This document shows, piece after piece, positions 24,660 through 32,999 of a DNA stretch of 64,000 bases (its first letter is position 1; the number at the start of each line of letters is the position of its first letter). The DNA lies in contig NZ_WIAD01000001.1 in the NCBI RefSeq assembly GCF_009618275.1, positions 248,001 to 312,000 on the forward strand, in the 5' to 3' direction. Under the pieces are notes generated by a model. That model was given only the letters and a program-made list of their open reading frames with translations. It made no database searches and was not told where the DNA came from. The stretch comes from Roseimaritima sediminicola. GTDB lineage: Bacteria > Planctomycetota > Planctomycetia > Pirellulales > Pirellulaceae. The position numbers and the translations under genes are program-made.

Positions 24660-25904
24660 ATGAATGCTCCTCGCCACTCTCGTCGCCGTCGCGGCTCGGT
24701 GCTCGTCCTGTTGGCCTTTTTGTTGCCGGTGCTGGCGATCCTGGCCGTGTTCACGATCAACAGCGCCTACATGCAATTGACGCGAACCGAATTGATGGTG
24801 GCCACCGACGCAGCCGCTCGCGCCGGCGGCCGTGGTTTGAGCGAGTATCAGGATGTGGATATGGCGAAGGAAGCGGCCCGCATCACCGCGGCCCAGAATT
24901 CCGTGGCCGGTTCGCCGCTGCGGCTGTCGACCGCGGCCAACGGCGACATCGAATTCGGCATGGCCACGCCGATGGTCAATTCGCCGTCGAAGTTTGGCTT
25001 CACACCGGTCAGCATCGCCGACGTGGTCGCTGGTGAAACGGCCAACGCCGTGCGTGTGGCGGGCCGGCGGGTGGTCGGTTCGCAGAGCGGGCCGGTCAAC
25101 ATGATCATGTCGGGTTTTGTCAGCGAAGCGATCTTCCAGCCTCAGCAAAGCGCCGTGGCGATGCAGGTGGACCGCGACATCGTGCTGGTCTTGGACCGCA
25201 GCGGGTCGATGTCGTGGAAAGAATACGATTGGCCGCGAGGCAAATCGCCCTGGTACACGTCGACGTTGGTGGCCGGGGTCGCGGCCGGCAAGCTGCGCGT
25301 ACGAAAAGGAAATTACTACTATGCCCCGGGCGTCGACCAATACGAGTACCAGGACTGGGCCTGGGAAGAACACTACGAACTGGGCGAGGCACCGCCGATG
25401 CCCTGGGACAACCTGGTCTCGGCCGTCGCCGCGTTTCTGGAAGTGCTCGACGGCACCCCGCAAACCGAACGCGTGGCCCTGGCCAGCTATGCCAGTTCGG
25501 GCTCGCTGGATCTTCATCTGACCTCCGACTACGACGCCGTGATGGCCGAGCTAGCGACGCTCGGGCCCAACGGCAGCACAGCGATCGGGATGGGGATGCA
25601 GCAGGGCCAGTCGGCTGTCATGAACGAACTGTACGCCCGACCCTACGCCGCCAAAACGATGGTCGTGATGACCGACGGGATGCATAACCGCGGCATCGAT
25701 CCGGTCAACGTGGCCACTTCGATCGCCAGCTCCAGCCAGGTCACCATCCACACGGTGACCTTCACCGACGGTGCCGACACAGAGCGGATGCAGAACGTGG
25801 CCCGGATCGGCGGTGGCGCACACTATCACGCCGACGACGGACTGCAGCTGATCGACACCTTCCGCGAAGTCGCCAACAACCTTCCCACCATTCTGACTCA
25901 GTAG
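24660..25904 (+). CDS. TadG-like protein with von Willebrand factor A domain
   Basis: A 414-residue protein. N-terminal basic leader and membrane helix (GSVLVLLAFLLPVLAILAVF), a Flp/TadE/G-like N-terminal region (ATDAAARAGGRGLSEYQD), then a vWA domain with the MIDAS motif DIVLVLDRSGSMSW near residue 175 and further metal-site segments (LGPNGSTAIGMGMQQGQSA; MVVMTDGMHNRGI). Likely anchored and exported with the Tad apparatus. Follows the TadE pair by 40 bp. Core tad genes (CpaF ATPase and others) are not in the window. Confidence 0.88.
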   Translation: MNAPRHSRRRRGSVLVLLAFLLPVLAILAVFTINSAYMQLTRTELMVATDAAARAGGRGLSEYQDVDMAKEAARITAAQNSVAGSPLRLSTAANGDIEFGMATPMVNSPSKFGFTPVSIADVVAGETANAVRVAGRRVVGSQSGPVNMIMSGFVSEAIFQPQQSAVAMQVDRDIVLVLDRSGSMSWKEYDWPRGKSPWYTSTLVAGVAAGKLRVRKGNYYYAPGVDQYEYQDWAWEEHYELGEAPPMPWDNLVSAVAAFLEVLDGTPQTERVALASYASSGSLDLHLTSDYDAVMAELATLGPNGSTAIGMGMQQGQSAVMNELYARPYAAKTMVVMTDGMHNRGIDPVNVATSIASSSQVTIHTVTFTDGADTERMQNVARIGGGAHYHADDGLQLIDTFREVANNLPTILTQ

Positions 25905-25913
25905 AAAAAAGCC

Positions 25914-26408
25914 GTGCACGATCTGCCCACCGCAACCTCACCGCTTGCCGACCCCCACGAGGAACCGAGCGCATTTTCGCGCCGCAAACGGATCAAGCTG
26001 GGCCTGCTGGCCCTGACGATCCTGTCCATCGTGGGCTCCTGGCGCGGTGCCGAACAGACGCTGGTTCGGCCTGCCGAAGAAGCCCCGGTCGCGGTCGCCC
26101 CACAGCCGCTTTCGGCCGCCCAATCCCACGAGTTGGCCCTGCGGTTTGTGCATCACGCCGACCAACTGGACGATCAACAGTACCAGGCCGCCGCGCTGGC
26201 TCGCGATGCGCAGATCCGCGCCGCCCGCCAGCGCCGTTACACTCCGCCGCCGGCCTCCGCCCCCGATGCGCCCCGCGACCGCTGGCAACGCCAAGTCGAC
26301 CAGATGCGTGAATACCTGAAAGACGTTCAAGAGTTTCCCGAGGGTTCGGTGCAGTGGCACATGCGAAACCAACTGGACCAATACCTGCAGGAAGAACCGG
26401 GGCGATAG
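25914..26408 (+). CDS. Hypothetical single-span membrane protein downstream of tadG
   Basis: A 164-residue protein with a GTG start 9 bp after the TadG-like stop, so it is probably in the same operon. A membrane span at about residues 29-44 (LGLLALTILSIVGSW) is followed by a helical, Gln- and Ala-rich domain (SHELALRFVHHADQLDDQQY). No family recognised. Converges with the gene ending at 26444. Confidence 0.65.
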   Translation: MHDLPTATSPLADPHEEPSAFSRRKRIKLGLLALTILSIVGSWRGAEQTLVRPAEEAPVAVAPQPLSAAQSHELALRFVHHADQLDDQQYQAAALARDAQIRAARQRRYTPPPASAPDAPRDRWQRQVDQMREYLKDVQEFPEGSVQWHMRNQLDQYLQEEPGR

Positions 26409-26443
26409 GTCGCCAGCGGTTTTCCCGTGGCGGGCCCGCGTCG

Positions 26444-26887
26444 TCAGGGTTCGAAACGGACTTCGGCGACGCCGCGCGCACCGCTGGGCAACTGGGCCGT
26501 GACGTTCACTTCGGTCACCGGATAACGGCCCGGAACAAAACTCTGATTGCTCTTGGTCTTGAAGATCGACAGCGGAACCACCAAATCCTCGGCGGGTTTC
26601 AGCGGGGCGTCCTGATACAGAAAGTACTGGCCGTTCAGATCCAGGGTCACCCGCGGCAGATCCGACTGGGTCAGGTTGCGGACCACCACCACGTCGGTCA
26701 TCACTTTGCCTCGCCCGCCCTGAGCGTCCACCAGGCGGCTTTCCAGCGAGACTTCCACCGGCAGCGGTTTGTCGTGGCCGCGGCCGTAGAACACCGTGTA
26801 GACCAACAGAATCCCCAGGGTCAAAAAGCAGGCGCCCATCAGCGAAAGCGTTAACGCTCGCGAGGAAAGCTGAAGGCCGGGTCGCAT
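26444..26887 (-). CDS. Hypothetical single-span membrane protein
   Basis: A 147-residue protein starting at the ATG at 26887. A membrane segment (LSLMGACFLTLGILLVYTVF, about residues 13-32) precedes a beta-rich domain (VMTDVVVVRNLTQSDLPRVT, then LDLNGQYFLYQDAPL). The extracytoplasmic part looks like an Ig-like or DUF-type fold but no family is recognised. An upstream in-frame extension of 29 codons lacks support. Confidence 0.65.
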   Translation of the reverse strand: MRPGLQLSSRALTLSLMGACFLTLGILLVYTVFYGRGHDKPLPVEVSLESRLVDAQGGRGKVMTDVVVVRNLTQSDLPRVTLDLNGQYFLYQDAPLKPAEDLVVPLSIFKTKSNQSFVPGRYPVTEVNVTAQLPSGARGVAEVRFEP

Positions 26888-27004
26888 AATGCACTCGTCG
26901 AATACGGACAAAACGGGATAAACAAGATATATTGACGGGTCAATCCTAGGGCCGAGCCGTCCTGGTATTATCACCCAAGCTCTTCATCGCTGGAAGGATG
27001 CCCG

Positions 27005-28666
27005 ATGCCGCGACAGGTCTTCGGCTGCACTGCCGCCCCCGTCCGTTCTTACGCCGCTGCGGTTCTGGTCCTGGTGGCCGGGTCGCTGTTGGCCGGTTGC
27101 CAGCCCGCCTCCGATGCCGATCCGCAGGCCGCCGATACGTCCGCACCGTCGCTGGAGTCGTCGCCGGAAACCGGCCGAGCCGGCACCGCGGCGCAGCCCC
27201 CCGACCAGGACGACCGGTTGCTGGCCGCGAACCAGTCTCCCGCACCGGCCGGTTCCGGCTCGGCTGGTTCCGGCTCGGCTGGTTCCGGGCCTGAGTCGGT
27301 TCCCGCCCCGGCGGCTGATCCGCCCTCGATCCGCCAGAGGACGGCCGACACGTTTCAATTGCCGGCCGATGCCTCGGCCGACCAGTTGCTCGACGCCCTC
27401 GGACAGATCGACCGCCAGATGCAGCGGGTGGCAACCCAACAGACTCAGTTCGACACGCGGGATGCCATCCTGGCCGAAACCAAACGCCTGGCGACATTAA
27501 AACTGGAAGCGGCTAACCGTTTGGCGAAGCTGCACGACTTGCCCCCGGAGACGGTCATGCAGCGCAAACGCGGCAAGCTGCAGGCGCTGTCGCATCTGCT
27601 GGCGCTGGGCGATGCAAAATGGGCCGGCCCGCTGCAGCAGTACGCACGGACCCTGGCCGATAGCGCCGACGCGACCTTGGCCGCCGAAAGCCGATTGGTG
27701 TTGTTGGGTTTCGCGATCGAACGTTTGCAGGTCAGCAACGACCCGCAGCCGATCGTGGATCTGGTTGGCGAATTGGCCGGCACCCCCGACGCCCTGGGCA
27801 TGCCCGCCCTGCTGAGCATGGCTCAGGCCCGCAGCGTCCTACACCAGTACGGCTACTCGGCCGCGGCCCGCGAGGTGCGTGAAGCGATGGTCACCGCGTT
27901 TGCCTCCCACTCCGACCCCAATCTCCAGGCCATGGCTGCGGACCTGGCCAATGCCCAACGCTACGACGTGCTGGACGCGCTGCGCCGCGACCTCGAGCAG
28001 GACCGCGCGGTGACGCCGAGCGAATGGCAGAGCGAGGCGCAGAACCTGGTTCGCGACGCCGCGGATCTGGGCGCCCTGCGGTACCTGTCCGAAGCCGCTC
28101 TGCACTTCGAGGTCAGCGGTATGAAAGACTTTGCCGAGGCCACCTACGAAGTGATCCGCGACGGGTTTGCCGACGTCCAAGACGCGGACCTCCGCTACGA
28201 ACAACAGGCCGTGCTGGCGACCTACCGGGCGCGACAGGAGATCATCGGCGAACCGCTGGAGGTGGACCTACCCGATACCACGGGGGCTCCGTTTGATTAC
28301 AGCAGCCTTCGCGGCCAAGTCGTCTTGATGCCGTTCTGGGCGGCCGAGCATCCCGAATCGATCTCCGTCTTTCGGCTGCTCGAATCCATCCGCGACCAAC
28401 ACCCCAACCAGGTCGCGATTCTGGGGGTTAATGTCGATTTGGAAGCGCAATCCCTGGCCCAGTTCGAACGCCAGTTCCGTCTGGATTGGCCCAGTCTCCG
28501 CAGCCCCGATCCGTTGCAGCAGGGGACCGAAAACCCGCTAGCCATTCAAACCGGCGTCACGTCCTTTCCGTTCGTCGTCTTGATCGATCAAGCGGGAATC
28601 GTGCGGCGGATCTTCCTCACCGCCGTGGGCATCGAACAGGCGACCGAGAAACTGCTGGCGCAGTGA
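27005..28666 (+). CDS. Lipoprotein with C-terminal thioredoxin-like (redoxin) domain lacking active-site cysteines
   Basis: A 553-residue protein with a signal peptide and lipobox LLAGC (Cys 32). A Ser/Gly/Ala/Pro-rich linker with GSAGSGSAGSG repeats follows, then a helical region (about 115-400) and a TlpA/AhpC-type domain at about 420-550 (LPDTTGAPFDYSSLRGQVVL, MPFWAAEHPESISVFRL, VTSFPFVVLIDQAGIVRRIF). The WCxxC motif is replaced by WAAEHPES and there is no resolving Cys, so it cannot act as a thiol oxidoreductase. Probably a periplasm-facing structural or binding protein. Confidence 0.8.
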   Translation: MPRQVFGCTAAPVRSYAAAVLVLVAGSLLAGCQPASDADPQAADTSAPSLESSPETGRAGTAAQPPDQDDRLLAANQSPAPAGSGSAGSGSAGSGPESVPAPAADPPSIRQRTADTFQLPADASADQLLDALGQIDRQMQRVATQQTQFDTRDAILAETKRLATLKLEAANRLAKLHDLPPETVMQRKRGKLQALSHLLALGDAKWAGPLQQYARTLADSADATLAAESRLVLLGFAIERLQVSNDPQPIVDLVGELAGTPDALGMPALLSMAQARSVLHQYGYSAAAREVREAMVTAFASHSDPNLQAMAADLANAQRYDVLDALRRDLEQDRAVTPSEWQSEAQNLVRDAADLGALRYLSEAALHFEVSGMKDFAEATYEVIRDGFADVQDADLRYEQQAVLATYRARQEIIGEPLEVDLPDTTGAPFDYSSLRGQVVLMPFWAAEHPESISVFRLLESIRDQHPNQVAILGVNVDLEAQSLAQFERQFRLDWPSLRSPDPLQQGTENPLAIQTGVTSFPFVVLIDQAGIVRRIFLTAVGIEQATEKLLAQ

Positions 28667-28667
28667 A

Positions 28668-28691
28668 CCGAGGCTATCGCCTAAACGGCTC
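28668..28691. repeat. Copy of the CCGAGGCTATCGCCTAAACG repeat
   Basis: A 24 bp sequence just after the lipoprotein stop that matches both arms of the hairpin at 54212-54275. A dispersed intergenic repeat. Confidence 0.7.
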
Positions 28692-28772
28692 ACGACATCG
28701 ACAGCCCGCTCGCGCCGTCGGCTGGCGACGGCGCGGGACCGGGGTATTGGATCACGGTCGCGATCGGACCGT

Positions 28773-30419
28773 TTAGTCGCGGCGTCTGCCACGACCGCGA
28801 CCGCGACCTCGCGAGTCGTTCTTGCGACTGGACATATTGCTGGAGATGAGAATCCCCACGGCTTCCTCCCAGGTCGTCACGTCGCGTTGACGACGGGTCG
28901 GCACGAAGGGTTCCTCGTCGTCGTCGGAGGCGCGACCCGCCGCTGCCGAGCTCCGCTCGCTGCGCGATTCGTTCCTTTCGTCGCCGCGTGAACGCCGCGA
29001 GCGTCGTCGTCGACCGCGGCGCATCTCGGTGACCTCTTCGGCGTCTTCGTGGTCGTCATCAAAGACGGCGTCGATAGCCGGCCGGCTGCGTTCGGCGCGA
29101 GGCTCGTCACGTCCGTTGCGGTCGCGATCGTCGTCGTCTCGACCATTATCGGCCGAGACGTCGTCGCGACCACGGTCGCCGCGGCCACCTCGGCCCCGGC
29201 GTCGGCGACGTCGGCGACGAGGCACTTCGTCATCGTCGTCCGAGTCACGGCGTTGGCTCGTGCGAACTCCGGCGTCGTCCTGTTGGTCGTCTGCATCGTC
29301 ATCGGCGAACAGGTTCGCCGGCAGGGCGTCGTCCTCCAGATCCACCGGCGATGCGTCCTCGTCCAAATCTCCCAGATCCGACGCGCCCATCCGCTGCCGC
29401 TGGCCACGCCGACCGCGGCGCCGCGGTCGTCCGCCGCGGCCGCCCTCATCTTCACTTTCACTTCCGGCCCCTCGTCGCCGCCGCCCGCTCCGCTCCGCCG
29501 CCGGTTCGTCGTTCGAGTCGTCCTGTTCGCTGCCGCGGCGGGCCGAAACGCGACTGGACGAGTTCTCCGGACCGGCATCGTCTTTGCCTGATTCGCGACG
29601 TCCTTGGCTGCCTCGCCGTCGCGGGGAGGCTTCGGCGGTTTCGGTTTCCTGCGGCGGATCGCTGCCGCGACGCTTGCGATGTCCCGAGAACCCGCTGAAC
29701 AAATCGTCGTCTTCCAGCTCGGCAGCCGAACGATCGCCGGCGTCCTCCGCCTTTGCCTTCGGCTCCGCTTTCTCGGCGACGGACGAAGCATCGCTTTCCA
29801 ATTCATCCATGGCCGCATCGACGTTTTCGCTGTCGACCGGTTCTTGCAGGTTGTCGTCGGCGATGGTTTCCGAATCGTCCAAGTCATCCAGCAACTCGCC
29901 GCCGAAGCCGCTGCTGCGGCCGCGGCGGGGTTTCTTGGCGCGACCCTCGGAGGGTTTGTCCTTCTTGGGCCGTCCCGACCGCCGGGAACCGCTGGCGGAT
30001 TGGTCCTTTTTCGCGGGAGCCGCAGCCGATTTTTCCGAGCGATCGTTGTCGGCCGCGGGGGCTTCGGCATCGGGGGCTTCGGCATCGGCCGCGATCCCCA
30101 GATCCTGAACCAGAGCGTCCCAGGAGTTATCGGCCGGCACGTCGGCGTCGTCACCGAAACCGGGCAGGGATTGCCGATCGGGCACCTGCTGCAGTTCGTC
30201 CAGGACGTGCGGTTCGGGTTTGGAGCGGCTTTCCAGCGGCTCGGGCGGGGCCAAGGTGTGTTCTTCCTCCGCGGCGGCCTCAGCATCGTCCTGGGGCGGC
30301 GATTTCTCTTCTTTCGCAGCGGGCTTGGCCGACGTGGACTTTGCTTTTTTCGGTGGCTCTGCGGCGTCGGGTGCCCCGAGCAGGCGGGTGAGGGATTTCC
30401 AGTGATCGGACATGTTCAT
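28773..30419 (-). CDS. Large intrinsically disordered, highly charged protein
   Basis: A 548-residue protein composed mainly of Asp, Glu, Arg, Ser and Gly in alternating acidic and poly-Arg blocks (for example RRRRRRRRGRGGRGDRGRDD). Only the N-terminus (SDHWKSLTRLLGAPDA), an inner motif (DNSWDALVQDLGI) and the C-terminus (TTWEEAVGILISSNMSSRKN) look structured or conserved; it ends in an RG-repeat tail (RGRGRGRGRRRD). RGG-type tails bind RNA in other proteins, so RNA or nucleoid binding is possible, but this is inference. The antisense frames that run along this gene are composition shadows. Confidence 0.75.
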   Translation of the reverse strand: MNMSDHWKSLTRLLGAPDAAEPPKKAKSTSAKPAAKEEKSPPQDDAEAAAEEEHTLAPPEPLESRSKPEPHVLDELQQVPDRQSLPGFGDDADVPADNSWDALVQDLGIAADAEAPDAEAPAADNDRSEKSAAAPAKKDQSASGSRRSGRPKKDKPSEGRAKKPRRGRSSGFGGELLDDLDDSETIADDNLQEPVDSENVDAAMDELESDASSVAEKAEPKAKAEDAGDRSAAELEDDDLFSGFSGHRKRRGSDPPQETETAEASPRRRGSQGRRESGKDDAGPENSSSRVSARRGSEQDDSNDEPAAERSGRRRRGAGSESEDEGGRGGRPRRRGRRGQRQRMGASDLGDLDEDASPVDLEDDALPANLFADDDADDQQDDAGVRTSQRRDSDDDDEVPRRRRRRRRGRGGRGDRGRDDVSADNGRDDDDRDRNGRDEPRAERSRPAIDAVFDDDHEDAEEVTEMRRGRRRRSRRSRGDERNESRSERSSAAAGRASDDDEEPFVPTRRQRDVTTWEEAVGILISSNMSSRKNDSRGRGRGRGRRRD

Positions 30420-30807
30420 AATGTTCTGTGCTTACGCTTTCTAATCAGAAGCCGGTCGAAGCCGCAGGGAAGTAGTTCGCTGCGGCCGGCCGGGCTATTG
30501 CAATAAATGTTCGGTGGTGTTGGTCTGGCCAGTGTCTTTATTCTGGCTTGTATTGGCGGATGCGACGCGATCGATTGGACGGCAGGATCGGCTGTAACGG
30601 CTACGACCACGCAGCGACAAGACCAGACGTCGGGCCTATAACCCTAGGTTATATCCCCGCGTCGGAACCGGCGAAACCCGAACCGTGGGGGGAAGAACCC
30701 CCGTCAAGGACATTCTGCCAAAATTAGCCTTGGGGACAAGCGCCGCTGTGTGCTAGAAGCTACCCACCCACCACATTGGCATCGTTCCCAGACTCGCTGG
30801 CCCTGCT
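30420..30807. other. Divergent spacer before the CapD-like gene
   Basis: No gene is seen in 388 bp. It contains a TATAACC-CTA-GGTTATA palindrome at 30637-30653, listed separately, and a GGGGGGAAGAACCCCC stem near 30690. Both divergent genes must be read from here. Confidence 0.5.
30637..30653. promoter_or_regulatory. 17 bp AT-rich palindrome, possible operator
   Basis: TATAACC CTA GGTTATA is a perfect palindrome with a 3-nt centre, about 155 bp before the CapD-like start and 220 bp before the disordered-protein start. The AT-rich composition stands out from the GC-rich surroundings. Confidence 0.4.
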
Positions 30808-32811
30808 ATGGCTCCACAGCTTCCCGCCCCTCCGCTTGCTTGCTGCTTCTGGCCCACGGTCACTCGCCGCGTTCGCACCTTGGCCTGGCTGTTGCCGACA
30901 CTCGCCGTATCGCTGCTGGCCGCATTCTGGTTGCGCTACGACGGCCGGCTTCCGGCCGGCGCCGGAGAGCGTCTGGCAATGATGATCCCGTTGGTGTTGG
31001 CCGTCAAAACCGCGGTCTTTTATTTTGCCCGGCTGGCCCGATGCTGGCACGCCTACTTTACCCTCCAAGACGGTATCCGCCTGGGCGGCGTGGTGGTTCT
31101 GGCGACGGCCATGGTCGCCGCGGCGAATTTCTTCGTCTCGCCCAGCGTGCGTCTGCCACGCGGCGTGATCTTGATCGATGCCTGCTTGACCCTGATCATG
31201 CTGGGCGGCTATCCGACGCTGCGGCGGTGGCTTCGCGAGCGGCGCGAACGGCGTCGTTTTCGCCACGAACAATCCCCCCGCGAACCGGCAGCCCCCGCCG
31301 AAGCCGTCCTGGTCGCCGGCAATGCGACCTGCAGCGAAGTCTTTCTGCGCTCGCTGTGCAGCGGAACCCCCTCCCATTACCGTCCGGTCGGACTGGTTAC
31401 CGATCGCCGCCGGATGTTGCATCGCGAGGTGGCCGGCGTGCCCGTGTTGGGCTTGGTCGAGAACACCGCCAACGCGGCTCGGCAAGCCGGCGCGACGACC
31501 GTGCTGTTGGTTTCGGGCGAACTGTCCGGGGCCCAGGTTCGTCAGATCGTCCAGCAGTGCGGCCAAGCGGACATCCGCGTCCAGGTCGTGCCGGCGGTCA
31601 ACCGCATCGTGGAAGGCAAAGTCGATTTCACGCCGCGCAGTGTGGCGATCGAAGACCTGCTGGGCCGCGAGAGCGTGTCGCTGGACGATACCGACGTCCG
31701 CCACTGGGTCCGCGGCAAAACCGTCCTGGTGACCGGCAGCTGTGGCTCGATCGGCAGCGAACTGTCGCGGCAACTGCTGCGACTACAGCCCGCCCGGCTG
31801 TTGTTGATGGACCGCAGCGAGACGGGCCAGTTCTTTCTGGAACGCGAATTGGCGGCCGCCGACGCCGAGGGAACGATCGAAATCATCGTCGCCGACGCGA
31901 CCGATCGCCAACGCATGGAAGCCTTGTTCGAGCAGTACCGGCCGGAGCTGGTCTTTCACGCGGCTGCCTACAAGCACGTGCCGCTGATGGAAAAACATCC
32001 CGGCGAAGCGATCAAGAACATCATCGGGGCCACCCGCAACCTGGCCGACCTGGCTCGCCTGTACGACGTGGAAACCTTCGTGATGGTCAGCACCGACAAG
32101 GCGGTGAACCCGACCAGCGTGATGGGATGCTGCAAACGCGTCGCCGAACTCTATGCCCAGTCATTGGATGCGAATCGCTTTGCCGGCGAAGCGAATGCGT
32201 CGTCCGCCGGATGCCGTTTTGTCACCGTCCGCTTCGGCAACGTGCTCGGGTCGGCCGGCAGCGTGATCCCGGTGTTTCGTCGTCAGATTGCCGCCGGCGG
32301 ACCGCTGACGATCACGCATCCGGACATGACGCGTTTCTTCATGACCATCCCCGAGGCCAGCGGGTTGGTTATCCAAGCCGGCTGTGTCGGAGGCGGCGGC
32401 GAAATCTTCGTCCTGGACATGGGCGAACCGGTGCGAATCATGGACCTGGCCGCCGACATGGTCCGCCTTTCCGGCCTGGAGCTGGGCGTCGATATCGAGC
32501 TGGAGATCAGTGGCTTGCGACCGGGCGAGAAACTGTACGAGGAACTGTATGCCGAAGAGGAAACGCGGCGGCCGACCCCCTATCCCAAAATCCTGGTCGC
32601 CGACAGCATGACCATGCCGCGTCTGCAAATCCTGCAGCATGTGGGCGAACTGCTGGAGCTGGCCGAAGGCGACGGCCTTGCGGTTCGCAAACGTCTGCAG
32701 CAGGTCGTGCCGAGCTATCGCCCCGAGCTGCTGGGCGAAACCGCCGCAGCGGCCCGGCAGCCAGCCGCGGCGGCCCGGCAGCCCGTCGCGGCGGGCCAGC
32801 GAGCCGCCTGA
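30808..32811 (+). CDS. CapD/PglF-type UDP-sugar 4,6-dehydratase (polysaccharide biosynthesis)
   Basis: A 667-residue membrane enzyme. Four N-terminal spans (up to about residue 135), a first nucleotide-binding-like region, then an SDR domain with VTGSCGSIGSELSRQLL near residue 308 and the catalytic region VMVSTDKAVNPTSVMGCCKR near 428, where Met replaces the usual Tyr as in FlaA1/PglF enzymes. It would make UDP-4-keto-6-deoxy-HexNAc for capsule or glycan synthesis. The C-terminus has a short repeat (AAARQPAAAARQP). No other glycan gene is adjacent. Confidence 0.92.
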   Translation: MAPQLPAPPLACCFWPTVTRRVRTLAWLLPTLAVSLLAAFWLRYDGRLPAGAGERLAMMIPLVLAVKTAVFYFARLARCWHAYFTLQDGIRLGGVVVLATAMVAAANFFVSPSVRLPRGVILIDACLTLIMLGGYPTLRRWLRERRERRRFRHEQSPREPAAPAEAVLVAGNATCSEVFLRSLCSGTPSHYRPVGLVTDRRRMLHREVAGVPVLGLVENTANAARQAGATTVLLVSGELSGAQVRQIVQQCGQADIRVQVVPAVNRIVEGKVDFTPRSVAIEDLLGRESVSLDDTDVRHWVRGKTVLVTGSCGSIGSELSRQLLRLQPARLLLMDRSETGQFFLERELAAADAEGTIEIIVADATDRQRMEALFEQYRPELVFHAAAYKHVPLMEKHPGEAIKNIIGATRNLADLARLYDVETFVMVSTDKAVNPTSVMGCCKRVAELYAQSLDANRFAGEANASSAGCRFVTVRFGNVLGSAGSVIPVFRRQIAAGGPLTITHPDMTRFFMTIPEASGLVIQAGCVGGGGEIFVLDMGEPVRIMDLAADMVRLSGLELGVDIELEISGLRPGEKLYEELYAEEETRRPTPYPKILVADSMTMPRLQILQHVGELLELAEGDGLAVRKRLQQVVPSYRPELLGETAAAARQPAAAARQPVAAGQRAA

Positions 32812-32999
32812 GTCGAGGCCGCGGCGATCGCCGCGGCCTGAACGGGTCGACTTGAGCCTTTTCCGGAGGAACGTGCAAAAAACCTCTTGGTATGAGCGAT
32901 CGCCTTGCGTTAGACTGCCGGGCGTGTCGTAGTCGGCGATGGCCAGCAGGATCGCGCCTTGACCGCCGATTTTCGCCACGTACTTCCAAGGAGGGAACG

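Noticed and set aside
30750-32855. A 701-codon frame overlapping the CapD-like gene on the same strand
   Set aside because: Arg/Pro-rich out-of-frame shadow; the frame starting at 30808 holds the complete dehydratase motifs.
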